Assembly (NCBI RefSeq): GCF_002994745.2
Contig: NW_020126836.1
Location: 1-64,000 of the forward strand
Source: Rosa chinensis
Taxonomy: Eukaryota > Streptophyta > Magnoliopsida > Rosales > Rosaceae
DNA: 64,000 nucleotides
Reading direction: 5' to 3'
Below are positions 32,270 through 43,841 of this stretch, in pieces. Positions within the stretch are counted from its first letter, which is position 1. The number at the start of each line of letters is the position of its first letter. A program made the position numbers and the translations under genes. The notes under the pieces are model-generated. The model saw only the letters and a list, made by a program, of their open reading frames with translations, had not been told where the DNA came from and did no database searches.

Positions 32270-35200
32270 CATTCCAATCAACAAGCGAGACAATCTCCGC
32301 TCAGCGCAACACTACTAGCGGAACGTCTCTCTTTTCATCTTGCAAGTGAGACAGTCTCCGCTCAGCACAAAACCGCTAGCAGAACTTCTCTCTTCATCTT
32401 GCAAGCGAGCCTCCGCTTAGCGCAACACCGCTAGGGAAAATGCTCCCCTTTATTTCACAAACAAGGAGGTCCCCGCGACACTCCTCACCGCTCACTCTCA
32501 GTGGAACGACATCCGCCAGCGGCGATTCCTGAGGCAACACCTCATAATGATAATAACCGCCACGCAGTGTTGCAGTCAGGCTCTATTCCTCTGTGACAAG
32601 GGGACACGACAACACAGTCTTCGACTGCCCTGATCAGGCACGTTGACCCGCGACTCGCCACTTGGGTATCAAAGATTGGGTTTGCTACCCAACACCTGCT
32701 GCTCAGCGCTGCTCCCCTCAACAAACAATATACCGGCTAAACGGAGGTCTATCTTAACCGGGGAGTGGGGGACTCCCTGGGGGCCCTAGCATGGGCCCAC
32801 CCGAAAGGGTATAAAGCGTTTGCTAAGAACAAATCCATGGTTGACAACGCACTGACGCTAATTATGCTTTCTGTGATGCCCAGAAATTCATATTTATTTT
32901 CCAGAATCTAAATTGTGGTTAGTGGACGGTTTCATGGCTCGTGGACGGAGCGGGAGTGTTCCGGACGAATATTTAGTCGAAGATTTTGGTTTTAGGGGGT
33001 CACAAAGGTTGACTTTTTATTCGTTGGGATTCTCGGAAAACTTCCTTCACAAAAGTTATAGAGCGCGTCGATATGAGTTTGTGGACATGTGGAACGCGAA
33101 AATCAGATTTCGTATGAAGAAATTATGAGTGATTGAAATTTGGGGAAAAATCTATAAATAGGAGAAAAATCCGGATTATTTCATAAATCCCAAATTTTTC
33201 CTCCCTCATTCTCTCAGTTCTCTCTCTTTAGAACCCTCGGGTCCCGACCGACCCGACCCGACAAATTTTCTCTCCTCCGGTGTCCTTCGGCCACAACTCG
33301 GCCCTCGCCATGCTCGTCGCTCCACGCCCAGCCGCCCCTGCCATCGCTTTGCCGAGTCGCTACCCCCAGGCCTGGATCGAAGCGACCCAGGCGGAGTAAC
33401 CGACCCGATCGAATCTCACCGTGCCGGCGTTGCACGGGCCGATCCTCTCGGTTTTGGGTTGTCCTCCTCCTCCTAATCATCCTCATATCCTCCTTATACC
33501 ACGATTTTGAGTGTAGAGTGGTAGATCAAGGTTTGAAGATTTCGACAGCTCTGGTTGAATCTGGAAACGTGATCAGACGACCGAGATTAGCTCAAGGTAT
33601 GAAAGTTGCTCAAATCTTCATTTTGAACAAGTTTGTAGTTGATGACTTTTGCATCGGAGGTGATTGACCCGACATTGACCACCACTGTTGACCGCCAGCT
33701 GACCCGTCGCTTGTGGTGGTGCGTGGCAGCGCGTCTGGCCTTATTTTTATGTTCTGTTTTCATATAATTTATCTACGCATTGATACGGTCGTTTTGATAT
33801 ATCATAAGGTCATTTTGGAGAAAGTTGATGCATGCTAGGGTTTCAGTTTTACGCGTTATCTTCCGTTTGCACTCCGCGAGGATTCGACCGTCCGAGTGAC
33901 TTGTAGTTTTGGTATATTGATCTTATAAGTATTCCGGACACTTCGGGTGGTCTTGGATGAAGTTTCGCCTCGATTGGCGTCATTTTCGGATTCTTAGTGT
34001 GTTTCAGGAGTTTCGGAATTAAATGGTTTTTGTTAATTTGTGTACTGAATCGGGGTTGTACTTGCTTTAGGTGATTGGCAGTACATCCGGTATTTTATCT
34101 TGACTGTTAGAGAAGACGCAGCGGGATTTTAAGGTGAGTAAATCTCACATGGTTCATTTACGAACCAAATTATTTAATTGTTGGAATTGTTGTGATAATT
34201 GTAAATCGTTTTCAAATTTAATGCTTTGTTTGAAATAATATGCACTCGATTGACTACGGTTCATAGGGCTACGGCTCCCAGGTAAAAAAATGAATTTAAG
34301 TATAAAATGAATTTCTTGGTTTTAAAATGTGTGAACTATAGTTGGTATTAGTGGTCATTCCTGTGTGAATGACTACATATATATATATATTTACGTGAAA
34401 TATATATATATGTTGATGGCATGACTTGGTGATATGCGTATGATTTGTGAATTATTTGGATTATTATTCTGAGCATTTACTCTTTTCGGAAATGCAATAT
34501 ATCATGTGATTGATTGATGTGATTGTGTTAAAGAGTATCTTGAGTTAGGTGTAACATTCTGGGTCATGTGGACTTTTAAATGTTCAGTCTGAGGACCTTT
34601 TGTCACATTGGTGATCGAGGCAAGTATATCAGGAACCACGCCTTTGGCCGGGTGAGTGGTTACGATAAGTTAGAGCTCTAGTCTGTCTGCCAAATGTACG
34701 GCTTGGGGGATAACTTCGCGTTATCTTACCCTTGGGTACATTGTACTGCTTGGGGGATAACTTTGTATTACCATGCCCTTGAGTACACATTTTTTTTAAA
34801 GAGAGTTTCAAGTGGTTTCTTTCTTTTATTGTCCAAGAGGGACTTGATTTTCATGTTATGGGTGAGTTGTGATAAGATGATTTATTTGGAGTTGACGGGT
34901 GATCATCTACTTGGTGTTGTTGGGTGATCATTGACTTTGGTGTGAGTTGTTTGAATTCTTTATCGATTCCGTTTCATTCTAATTGTTGATTTTAATCGTA
35001 ATCTCCTGAACTAAAATTCGACGCAGGGATTACTATGGTTTTGGTTGGTATACTTTTGGTGATCTCCTGAACTAAACTTTCGATGCAGGAATTACTAATT
35101 GTTACCTAGTGTGATTGTGTGTTTGGTTGTGCCTTGTGGAGTTATATTGTCACTTTATTTAATCTCACGAGTTGAGAAATTATAAGCATGCGTGACGTGA

Positions 35201-36216
35201 GTCACTTTATTTGAGTTTACTCATACGGGCTTGAAAAGCTTACCGAGTTTGTTTTGTTCAATCCCGGTGCACAATTCTATGGTGTAGGGTGTTTTGTGCA
35301 GGTTAGAATATCGATTAATCATCGTCGAAGCTGAGGTGTACGTTGGGTAGCTTGTACGTCGAATAGTACTCTTAGTGTTAAGTCTTCCGTTGTGTAGTGA
35401 GTGTGGTGGGTGCGTTTACTTATTGAATTGTTATTCAGTTTAATTTGTAAACTCTATGTAATGTGATATGTGACTCTAAAGAACGAGTCGGTATTGACAT
35501 TGTGAGTTCATTTGTTTACTTGCTTAATTTAAATGAAAAATTTTCTAAGCGTCTTCTTGTGTTTGTTGGGTTTTCGCGTTTCGGATTTGAATTCCTTTAT
35601 TCAAAATTCGGGGCGTGACACTTTCGCAAGACTAGCAGAAGTAACACTTCAAAATCGCTAGGCAACTCCCTAACCAAGATTGCCCTCCTTGACTGGGGAC
35701 TTGGGGACTTATACTTACATGAGCATTTGCCAAGCATAATTAGTTATAATGAGTCACGCTCATACCACCGCCAGCGGTGCCAACTACTATCGAGGGCATG
35801 ACCTACGGAAGCACAGCCAAACAGGCTATCACCAGAGCGCCGGTTCATCCCGAGATCAACGCTAACGCGCCGCCACGCTCAGCTCCAATATCATCTCGCT
35901 AAAACATCAGAACCTGGGAACTGAAGTATATCAGTCCCACAACTAAAACAAGGAAAAGATCAGTCTCTTCCCCACTTATAAAAGGTCCACTCCTCTCTCC
36001 TCATTGATTATGCATTTATTACTTACTGTTATACTATCAACACAAATACATTGACTAACCTAGGCATCGGAGAAGAGAAGACCGCCAACCGTGGTCTCCC
36101 TCTCACCCCCTTTGTATTTCATTTGACAAATAGTGGAAACAACAAGAATATCACAAGTCGCGGTTCACCTCTCGAACCAGCGTTAACCTAGGTTTAGCTA
36201 CTGCTAAATCTTAGAC
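32270..36216 (+). mobile_element. Second non-autonomous LTR element of the 2257-7812 kind, split by a family-1 LTR
   Basis: 32700-32860 is the inverse counterpart of about 4130-4330: the GTTTGTTGAGGGG.AGC.GC block, GGTGTTGGGTAGC..., CTTTCGGGTGGGCCC and GGGAGTCCCCCACTCCCC, all on the opposite strand. 32280-32440 consists of GCGAGACAATCTCCGCTCAGCGCAACACCGCTAG-type repeats. After the inserted unit (32872-35620, target duplication CTTTC) it resumes with ACTGGGGACTTGGGGACTTA, the PPT-like tract. An apparent LTR follows, with TATA (TATAAAA, 35977-35983), ending near 36216. The left limit is uncertain. No protein domains are seen. Confidence 0.65.
32872..35620 (+). mobile_element. Intact family-1 long LTR-like unit with perfect target duplication
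   Basis: 2749 bp, starting TGTGATGCCC and ending GGGGCGTGACA, flanked by CTTTC at 32867-32871 and 35621-35625. The 5-bp duplication and TG...CA ends indicate integrase-mediated insertion. It carries no coding region and no internal pair of direct repeats long enough to be two LTRs, so a solo LTR is the simplest explanation. Colinear with 10022-13212. It contains a hairpin cluster at 34693-34797 and two tandem 60-bp-type units near 34998 and 35059. Confidence 0.88.
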
Positions 36217-36552
36217 ATTTACATAGAAGACTTTTTTTTTTTAATTTATCTTTTTTTTGGTGTGATACATACAAATAAATTAATTTTCTAACAGAACAAG
36301 AAAAGACTTAAACAAAGGTTGATAGGTTTGGTGGAACCGATCTGGCTTATACCCTTGAGACTAATTTGGTACAATAACATCTTAAGTTTGAATCTCTCCG
36401 ATCTCATTAAAAAAATATTGAGTATAGGTAAAGTTATAACCGTTTTGACCGGAAATAAAGGCATACAAGCCACAACTTACAACCCACTAAAGTGCAACTA
36501 TGAACAAATCCTTTAATTATTTATTCTTTTATTAATTTATACATAAAAATTT
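36217..36552. other. Short spacer, possible SINE remnant
   Basis: 36300-36440 contains TTTGGTGGAACC followed about 65 bp later by AGTTTGAATCTCTCC, faintly resembling pol III box A and box B. A poly-T run lies at 36231-36241. Nothing firm can be named. Confidence 0.3.
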
Positions 36553-36696
36553 GGGCTAAATACTGTTAGTACCCTGTGGTATGGGTCCAACATCAATTCA
36601 GTCCGTCGACTTTCAATTTCATTAAAAACACCTCCACACTAGTATTTCTAGTCCAATAGGTCCCTCCGTCAGAATTATGTCAAATAGAGCCATTGA
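36553..36696. repeat. Left part of the ACCCTGTGG-head dispersed repeat, split by a family-2 LTR
   Basis: Matches 31555-31790 (GGCTAAATACTGTTAGTACC then CTGTGG). The right part resumes at 38932 (TACCTAACGTGGCATGCC...), after the inserted unit and its ATTGA duplication. The far end of the host repeat is not recognised. Confidence 0.6.
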
Positions 36697-38926
36697 TGTG
36701 ACGTCCCGAACCCGGATTCACCGGTTTACTAGTCATTTGGACAGTAAACAACTTTTACTTTCACTTTTACTGTCGTTTCAATGCTTTTAGGGGGCCCTAA
36801 AAGTTGACTTTTTGTTTGGGTCAAAATTTGAGAAATTTTCCTTCATGAAGGTTGTAGAGGACGTTAAACCGAGCGCGTGCATATGTGGTACGTAAAAATC
36901 GGACTTCGTATGCAAGAGTTATGGCCAAAAATGTGAAGTTACTGTTCATGGTAATTTTTGATTAAAATAGAAATTTACCCCGGGTAGGTTTCCATTTCCG
37001 GAAACCCACCCCAGCTCTTTCTCTCTCCTCTCCCCCGACCTCTCTCTTCTCCGGTTCGACCATTTTCCCTCTCCCTCCGATTTCCGGCGATTCCGGCCAC
37101 CAACCGGCGTGCCACCGGTCGCCAGAGGAGCGCCTCCTCCCTCCGAGCACCCTAGCAACCTTGGTTTTCCACGATTTGGCCGGAAAACCACGGATCGAAG
37201 GAAAAACTCCTCCGGCTGCAGTTTGAAGCTTTTGCCGATTTCCGGCGATTCCGACCACCTCCGGTCCCCATCTCGCTGTCGAAGGGCAATGTCGCGAGCT
37301 ACGGTTAGATGAAGGAACTCGTTTGCGTGGTTGCCAATAGTACTGTGAGTGGACATTTGTTTTTAAATTAATTCCGCATGCAGTATTATTATTATTTTCT
37401 TCCAATTGAGATTTAATTATGTTTTGAATATTTGAGATTTAGTTTATCGAGATTTATTTATGGATTACGAGATTAGTATTGAAATTCCTTCCCGAGGGCT
37501 TTTAGTAGATTTTTGAGATAGTCATTCATGAGTTATTGAGTTGGGAAATGATTTTCGGGAAGTGACTGATTCGGAAAAATATTATGAGAATTATTGTTTT
37601 CGAATATCAGTTTTTATGAAGATATACGAGTGCGAGGGATTTAGCAAATATTTGAGCATGATTGATTTATCGAGATTTATTGGGTTTTGAATTCCGCACT
37701 TATCAGACTTGGGTTAGATGGAACTTTCTTTCCGAAAGCAATTATTGAATTATAGGGTATGTGATTATGCTTTCGAGGATTTATTGAGATATCGAGGATT
37801 GAGTTAGTGAGTTATTACTGAGTTATGCTTTCGGTGAATTATTATTGATTTATTGAGGTAATATCGAGTTTCTTTCCGAAAGCAAGTGATTGAAAGAGGT
37901 TATGTTCAGTTCTTGAGGAGGCTATTCAGTTTATTAAGGAGGCCAGTTTTGGCGCATGCGTATCTTACCTAGTTGGCAGTCCCTTCTAGGTAATAGTCTG
38001 GTTGGCAGTCCCTTCCAGACTACAGCCCGGTTGGCAGTCCCATCCGATGCGTCACCTGGTTGGCAGTCCTTTCCAGATGACATGAGGTAGTTAGTCGGCA
38101 GTCCCATCTACTACATGTGGTTAGTCGGCAGTCCCGTTTACTACATGTGGCTAGTTGGCAGTCCCATCTATCCACCGCCTCCTATTCCGGTTGGCAGTCC
38201 CTTCCGATGCGTCATCTGGGTGGCAGTCCCTCCTAGATGGCATGAGATGACTAGACAGCAGTCCTTTCTAGTCATCGAACGAGCCTCATGAAAAGGATGT
38301 TTTTATAAGGATTAAGGATGAGATTTTAAGAGATTTCAAGATGTTCTTGTTACGTGATTGAGATTTCAGTAAAGAGGATGATTAAGAGTGTTTTCAAGAT
38401 TGTTACTGCATGCGAGATTTTAGAGAATAACTTGGGAAAGCATTAAGTTTTACTTATTCATTTGAATTACTTCTTTTTCGTCCACTCACTCTAACGGATT
38501 TTAAATGTTTTCCCCTGGGCCCTTCGGTTTTAAATGCCCAGTTTGCAGGCCAGTTTAGCTTGAGGTCGAGCGTACTTGGGGTTGAGGCATAGCTGTCATA
38601 GCTTCCGCATTATAAAAGCATCGGTCATTTATCTTGCTTTCTATTCTCTTGTTCGCCTGTATATTAGATTGCTCTGATAACCTATGAGATTAATATTCTT
38701 AAGTTTCAGAATTGTTTGGTGATATGAGAGATGTTGTGATATAGGGAGCAGGGTGGCTCCAGGAGAATAAGGATGGATGATTTAGAAGTGTAATTGTTTT
38801 TCTACAGGTTTTGGGTTGTCCATTTTTTTGGGGAAGTTCTGTCAAATTTTTGGTAGAATTTCTTCTAAGGTGGGCCCCGCAGGGCCTCTTCGGATTTCAG
38901 GGTGAAATCCGGGGCGGGTCCTGTCA
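36697..38926 (+). mobile_element. Intact family-2 long LTR-like unit with hairpin array
   Basis: 2230 bp, starting TGTGACGTCCCGAA and ending GGGGCGGGTCCTGTCA, flanked by ATTGA at 36692-36696 and 38927-38931. No coding capacity is convincing; the minus-strand frames at 36946-37405 follow a GC-rich Pro/Arg leader seen at the same relative place in family 1. Near-start words (GTTGACTTTTT, CTTCATGAAGGTTGTAGAG, CGTATGCAAGAGTTATGGCC) show a distant relation to family 1. An array of about ten hairpins lies at 37965-38276. Confidence 0.88.
37965..38276. repeat. Hairpin array: constant 13-nt loop, variable self-complementary arms
   Basis: Repeats of arm + TTGGCAGTCCCTT-like loop + inverse arm. Perfect examples: TTACCTAG/CTAGGTAA (37965-37993), TAGTCTGG/CCAGACTA (37994-38022) and GATGACTAG/CTAGTCATC (38246-38276). 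One mismatch: GTCACCTGG/CCAGATGAC (about 38051-38081) and GTGGCTAG/CTATCCAC (38147-38175). Two G-T wobbles: GTCATCTGG/CTAGATGGC (38211-38241). Others (about 38023, 38087, 38117, 38183) are weaker. The first copies abut with a 29-bp period. Arms differ between copies, yet the two arms of each copy mostly pair. Confidence 0.9.
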
Positions 38927-39022
38927 ATTGAGTACCTAACGTGGCATGCCAACTAAGTACAAGTGGGGCCCACATGAAAGGAAAAATTCTGAAATTCCAA
39001 AAAAAAATCAGAAAAATAACTA

Positions 39023-39025
<3 letters not shown>

Positions 39026-39092
<67 letters not shown>
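39026..39092. repeat. (CT)n microsatellite, about 33 units
   Basis: Uninterrupted CT dinucleotides. The Ser-Leu repeat frame through it is an artefact of the repeat. Confidence 0.98.
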
Positions 39093-39095
<3 letters not shown>

Positions 39096-39680
39096 CCTAC
39101 GGTTTCTCTCGCATCTTCCTCTTCATTATCATCTTACTCCTTTGTTTTCTGTGTCTTCTTCATAGCAGAAGAGTGTCTATTCCCTCTTCCTCCTCTATTC
39201 CGCTCTCTTCTCTGTTAATCCCAACCAAATTCCGTTACACTGATCTTTCCCAAAGTCGACCCGAAAAGACTACAACTCCACTGCTTGGGTATAGATGTCC
39301 TGCACCGGAGAAATCGATGAAATTGGGTTCTAGGTTTGGAAGATCGGCCAAATTCTAATACTGGGTCTAAAGAATTTCAAGCATTCGTTGTTGGATGGGC
39401 GGAGGATTTTGAACTTCGAGGCTCCCAAATGGGTCTGTTCTAAAATTCTTGTTTAAGTCTTTTGATCTCTTTTATCTTCCATGTTCAAATTTCGTGGTGG
39501 CTTTGTGAAAAATTGAGTTTCTGATTCATTGGTTATCTGAGATTGTTCGCTTTGATGGCTCTCAAGGTTTTGTGATGCTTTGTAATGGCTCTCGTCAATG
39601 GCATTCTCCTCGGCCGTGTCTCCCCTATGGAAGATGACAACAGCATCTGACAATGTCTATTAGAGGCCTTAGCAATTAGA
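39093..39680. other. No gene recognised
   Basis: A Ser/Thr-rich plus-strand frame at 39173-39358 lacks any family signature. The stretch is intermediate in GC and may be captured or leader sequence of the surrounding transposons. Confidence 0.4.
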
Positions 39681-39980
39681 ATGCCATCAGCTTTGAGAAG
39701 ATTATTCGTCACAATTTTGGTGTATAGTCAACCAACTGGTGTTCGAAGATTGTGCGACGAATTTTATCCTTTCATGATTGAAGATTATTCTTCTTCAAGT
39801 GATATTGTCGATATTTCTGTTAGAAACAGGCTACTTCAAGATCTAAACAGAATGTTAGAGCAATTTAATAAGAGCACTAGAGAATTTGATCTGCCCGAAA
39901 TGACAAATGAACTAGAAGATAGTCTGGAAATAACGAGATGTATTGAAGATGAAATTTCTATAAATATCCCACAAGAAGAT
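39681..39980 (+). pseudogene. Helitron helicase fragment, cut by an LTR insertion
   Basis: About 100 codons read MPSALRRLFVTILVYSQPTG, then VRRLCDEFYPFMIEDY, RNRLLQDLNRMLEQFNKS and FDLPEM. This is the conserved stretch between the Rep/helitron-like and PIF1-type helicase regions of plant Helitron proteins. It stops at the junction (about 39980) with the inverted family-1 LTR; the helicase motifs that should follow are absent from the window. The last residues of the open frame (CHAPNFE) come from the LTR end. Confidence 0.8.
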
Positions 39981-41955
39981 TGTCACGCCCCGAATTTTGA
40001 ATAAATAAATTCAAATCCGAAACGCGATAACTTAACCAACTTTCCGAAATTGCATAAAACTTTTTCAATTTAATCTTACCAATAACAATAATCCAAAAGC
40101 ATGATCTCAACAAGGATCCAAACACTCGAGTCAACCACCATAACAACAAGTGTTAACAAAACCCGAATGAAATGAAACTCGAATGTAAACGCTCACTAAG
40201 AGCATAATACAACCAGCAGTTAATAATAAAAATAGGTTAAGAACCTAAACTGCTGCAACTACGCCTCGAACTCAGCCCTAGTGGTCCTAACCTGCAGGAA
40301 TAACCGCTACACCATGGAATAGTGGACCGGGATTGCAAACAACAAACCCGGTAAGCTTTTGAAGCTCGTGTAAATAAACTCAAATCAATTGACACCACCC
40401 ACATGCTTGACAATTCATGACTCAAGAATAAGTTAACACGATCCGAAATCAACTCCATAAGCTAGAAAGAACTCAAGTCAATCAATGGACAATAAAAGAA
40501 AGAACCCACCCAAACTCTCTTTTAAAAACACGTGTACTCATGGGCCTCAAGTAACCCAACGCGTCACTCCCAGGCAGTACAATGGCAGACAGACTAGAGC
40601 TTTAACTAATCGTAACCACTAACCCGGCCAAAGGTGTGGTTCCCGATATAATTGTCTTAGTCACCACTGTGACACCAAATCTGTAGATCCGAAAACATTT
40701 AAAAAGTCCCACATGACTCAAAATGTTACACCAACACTCAATTACTCTATCAACACAATATAATCAACCATTCCATGATATAATGTATTGCCACGAAGAG
40801 TAAATACTTGAAATGAAAGTTCAATCAACTCTCAATCATGCCATCACCAATGTCACACCATCAAATATATATATTGCCCGTAAATATATATATATACGTA
40901 GTTATTCACGCAGGAATAACCGCTAATACCAACTATAGCTCATACATATTAAAACCAAGAAATTCATTTTATACTTAAATTCATTTTTTTTACCTGTGAG
41001 CCGTAGCCCTATGAACCGTAGTCGATCGAGTTCATATTATTTCAAACAAATCTTTATTTTTAAAAACAATTTACAATTATCAATCAATTCCGACAATTAA
41101 ATAACTCGGTTCGTAAATGAACCACGTGAGATTTACTCACCTCAAATCCAGCTGCGTCTTCTTAACAGCTCAAAATCACAATCACAATCACAACTGTCTG
41201 CCCAAAACAAATCCGTCAATCACCTAATCAAATACGATCTTAACTTAGCGCACGATTCATAAAACACAATCATACGAAGATCCAGCGGTCGGATCCTCAC
41301 CCATGACCACACAAAGTCATCGGGACAGTCCTACAATCATTATATCAATTACCAGTCGATCGGATGGCCCGATCCCCGTGGATCACAAATCGAACGATTG
41401 AAATCGTAAAATTCATAACTAAATCTCCAAAAATTATGCATAGTACATTGACATGATCGTATCAACATGCAGCCCATAAAAATGGGCTGAAACTGCCCTT
41501 GAGGTCCCTCGGAGGTGGCCAGAAAAGGCCGCCGGAGTTAGAGGCAGAGCTGCCGCTGACCACCGCCAATGGCGCCGGATGCAAGCTGCTCCTCTTCATT
41601 TCATCGAGTTGAACAACTTTCCTAACTAGCATGTAAGCTGGAAATGACGGGAAGGGATCGAAATTACCTAGAACCAGTCGAGGAGGCCGGGAAAATTTCC
41701 AGAAACCGGTGATAGCTCTAACGAACGTCAAAACGTCCACCACTCGGCCCGATCCTTCGTAAAGCTTGTTCAGCAGCTCAAGGTAAGTTCAACAAACCAA
41801 GAATCTCGAAGATTGGTGGTCGGAAACTCGAGATATCGGCGTTGACTCTATCTTGGACCCAAATCGGGTCGAGCTTCCTGTCGCCGCTACAGGTCGTGCC
41901 GCGGTGCAAGGCTGCCACTAGCAGCTGCGCAAGGTCGAGCCAAGCACGTTGGACA
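39981..41955 (-). mobile_element. Family-1 long LTR, inverted, 5' part missing
   Basis: Begins TGTCACGCCCCGAATTTTGA, the inverse of the family end. Inverse landmarks follow in order: CCGGTAAGCTT, AGACTAGAGCTTTAAC, a (TA)n tract at about 40866-40897, TACCTGTGAGCCGTAGCCCT, GTGAGATTTACTCACCTC and CTGCGTCTTC. Similarity fades near 41830-41955, where a second copy starts in the opposite direction. No coding content. Confidence 0.75.
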
Positions 41956-43841
41956 TTTTAGGGGGGGGTTACGAAGCTTGAATTTTCATACGTTAGAATT
42001 CTGCGGAAACTTCCTTCACGAAAGTTGTAGAGCGCGTCGATACGAGTTCGTGCATATATGGATCGCGAGAATCGGAGTTTGTATGTGAAAGTTATGTGCG
42101 TTTGAAAATTTGAAAAATTTCTATAAATATGAGAAATTTCCGAATTTTTTCATAAATCCCAAATTTTCTACTTTTTCCGTTTTCTCCCCCAGAATTCTCT
42201 CTGTTCTCTCTCCTCCGCGCGACCCGACCCGAGACGTAACCCAGTTCCTGACCCGACTCGTTCTCTCTCCTCCGGCCACCTCCAACGACTGGACAAGGTA
42301 AGGAACGTTCAGATCAGCATCGTGAGCCGCCTTGTGGTAGTGGTTTGTGCTATAGTTCGCCGGAAATAGTAGATCGGAGTCGAGGAAGAATTCACGATCG
42401 GGACCCGGTCGGAAATCCACTTTTCCGGCGACATCTCGGCCGATCCTTCTCGGTTTTGGAATATCCTCTTCCTCCTGATCATCCCATATAGGCCTTGCAT
42501 CATGATTTGGTGTGTGGAGCGAAAGATCAAGCGTTGAAAATCAGCGGCTGTGGTTGAATCTAGAAACGTGATTAGACGCTCGAGATTAATCCAACTTCCA
42601 AGTCTGATCTAGGACGATCTATACCGAATCTCAATTAGCTCCAGGTATGAAAGTTTCTCATCTCTTCAATATGAACAAGTTTGTAGTTGACGACTTTTTC
42701 ATCAGAGGTGGTTAGCCGTCGTTGACCACATTCTGATCCGCCGCTTGTGGTGGCGCGTGGCGCAGCGTCTAGCGTCTTTTTTGTGTTATGTTTTCAGTTT
42801 ATTCATCTACGCATCAATACAGTCTTTTTGATATATTATAGGGTCATTTTGGAGAAAGTTGATGCATGCTAGGGTTTTGGTTTTACGCGTTATCTTCGGT
42901 TTCCAATCCGTGTGGATCCCAATGTAGGATCTTTGTATAATTTTGATAGGATGATCCCAAGGGCGATCTGTGAGAATCTGACCGTTGGATCGTCGTTTAA
43001 GTGTGTTATGAATCAATTGCTAAGTTAATATCGTATTTGATTAGGTGATTGACGGTTTTGTTTGGGCGGACGGTTGCGATTGTGATTTTGAGCTGTATAG
43101 AAGACGCTGCTGGATTAGAGGTGACTAAATCTCACGTGGTTCATTTATGAACCGAGTTATTTAATTGTTAGAATTGATTGATAATTGTGAAATCATTTTT
43201 CATAAATAAATATTTGTTTTAAAATTATATGAACTTGATCATCAACGGTTTATAGGTAAGTAAAATGAGTTTTAATTATAAAAATGAATTTATCGGTTTT
43301 TACTGCGTGCGAACTATAGTTGGTATTAGTAATCATTCCTGAGTAGATGACTACGTATATATATATATATATTTACGTGAAATATATATATACGGATGAT
43401 GTGACATTGTGATATGTAGACTTTTGGTGATTTCATTTATGTTATTTAATTTAACATTTACTTATGTCGAGTATAGATTTGATGATTTATATTATTGACG
43501 TTTCGTAAATTAGAGTTGTTAACTGTGTTGGTGGTTTGTGGTGTGAAAACAATATTTGTTGCAGTCAATTATATTGTTTTGGAAAGTCTTGAGGTGGTGT
43601 AACATTTTGAGTCTTGTGTGACTTTTTAAATGTTTTGGTCTTTGTACAGAGGGTCACAGTAGTGACCGAGGGTGGTTATCAGAATCATGCCCTTGGCTGG
43701 GGTATGGTTACGACTCAGTTAGAGCTCTAGTCTGTCCGCCATTGTATGTCATGATGGGTAACAAATAGGTTACTTGCAACTCATGAGTACGTGTTTTAAA
43801 AGAGAATTTGGGGTGTATTCTTCTTTTAATTGTCCAACGAG
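41956..43841 (+). mobile_element. Family-1 long LTR, direct, cut by a CACTA end
   Basis: Starts near TTACGAAGCTTGAATTTTCA and runs through GTTGTAGAGCGCGTCGATAC, TGATATATTATAGGGTCATT, GAAGACGCTGC, CTAAATCTCACGTGGTTCA, GAACTATAGTTGGTATTAGT, a (TA)n tract and GTTAGAGCTCTAGTCTGTC. All are in the same order as in 32872-35620. It stops at 43841, exactly where CACTACTACAAAAA begins; the remaining third of the LTR is not found in the window. Confidence 0.75.

Noticed and set aside
36946..37405. Minus-strand frames of 136 and 147 codons in the family-2 LTR
   Set aside because: GC-rich leader of an LTR; no domain. Similar GC-rich leader frames occur at the same position in family-1 units (33214-33486), which fits composition rather than coding.
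37965..38276. CRISPR-like array
   Set aside because: Regular spacing with a constant 13-nt part and variable flanks looks like one, but the constant part is the hairpin loop, the variable parts pair with each other, and the DNA is a plant LTR.
38941..39165. 74-codon frame with a Ser-Leu repeat
   Set aside because: It is the translated (CT)n microsatellite.
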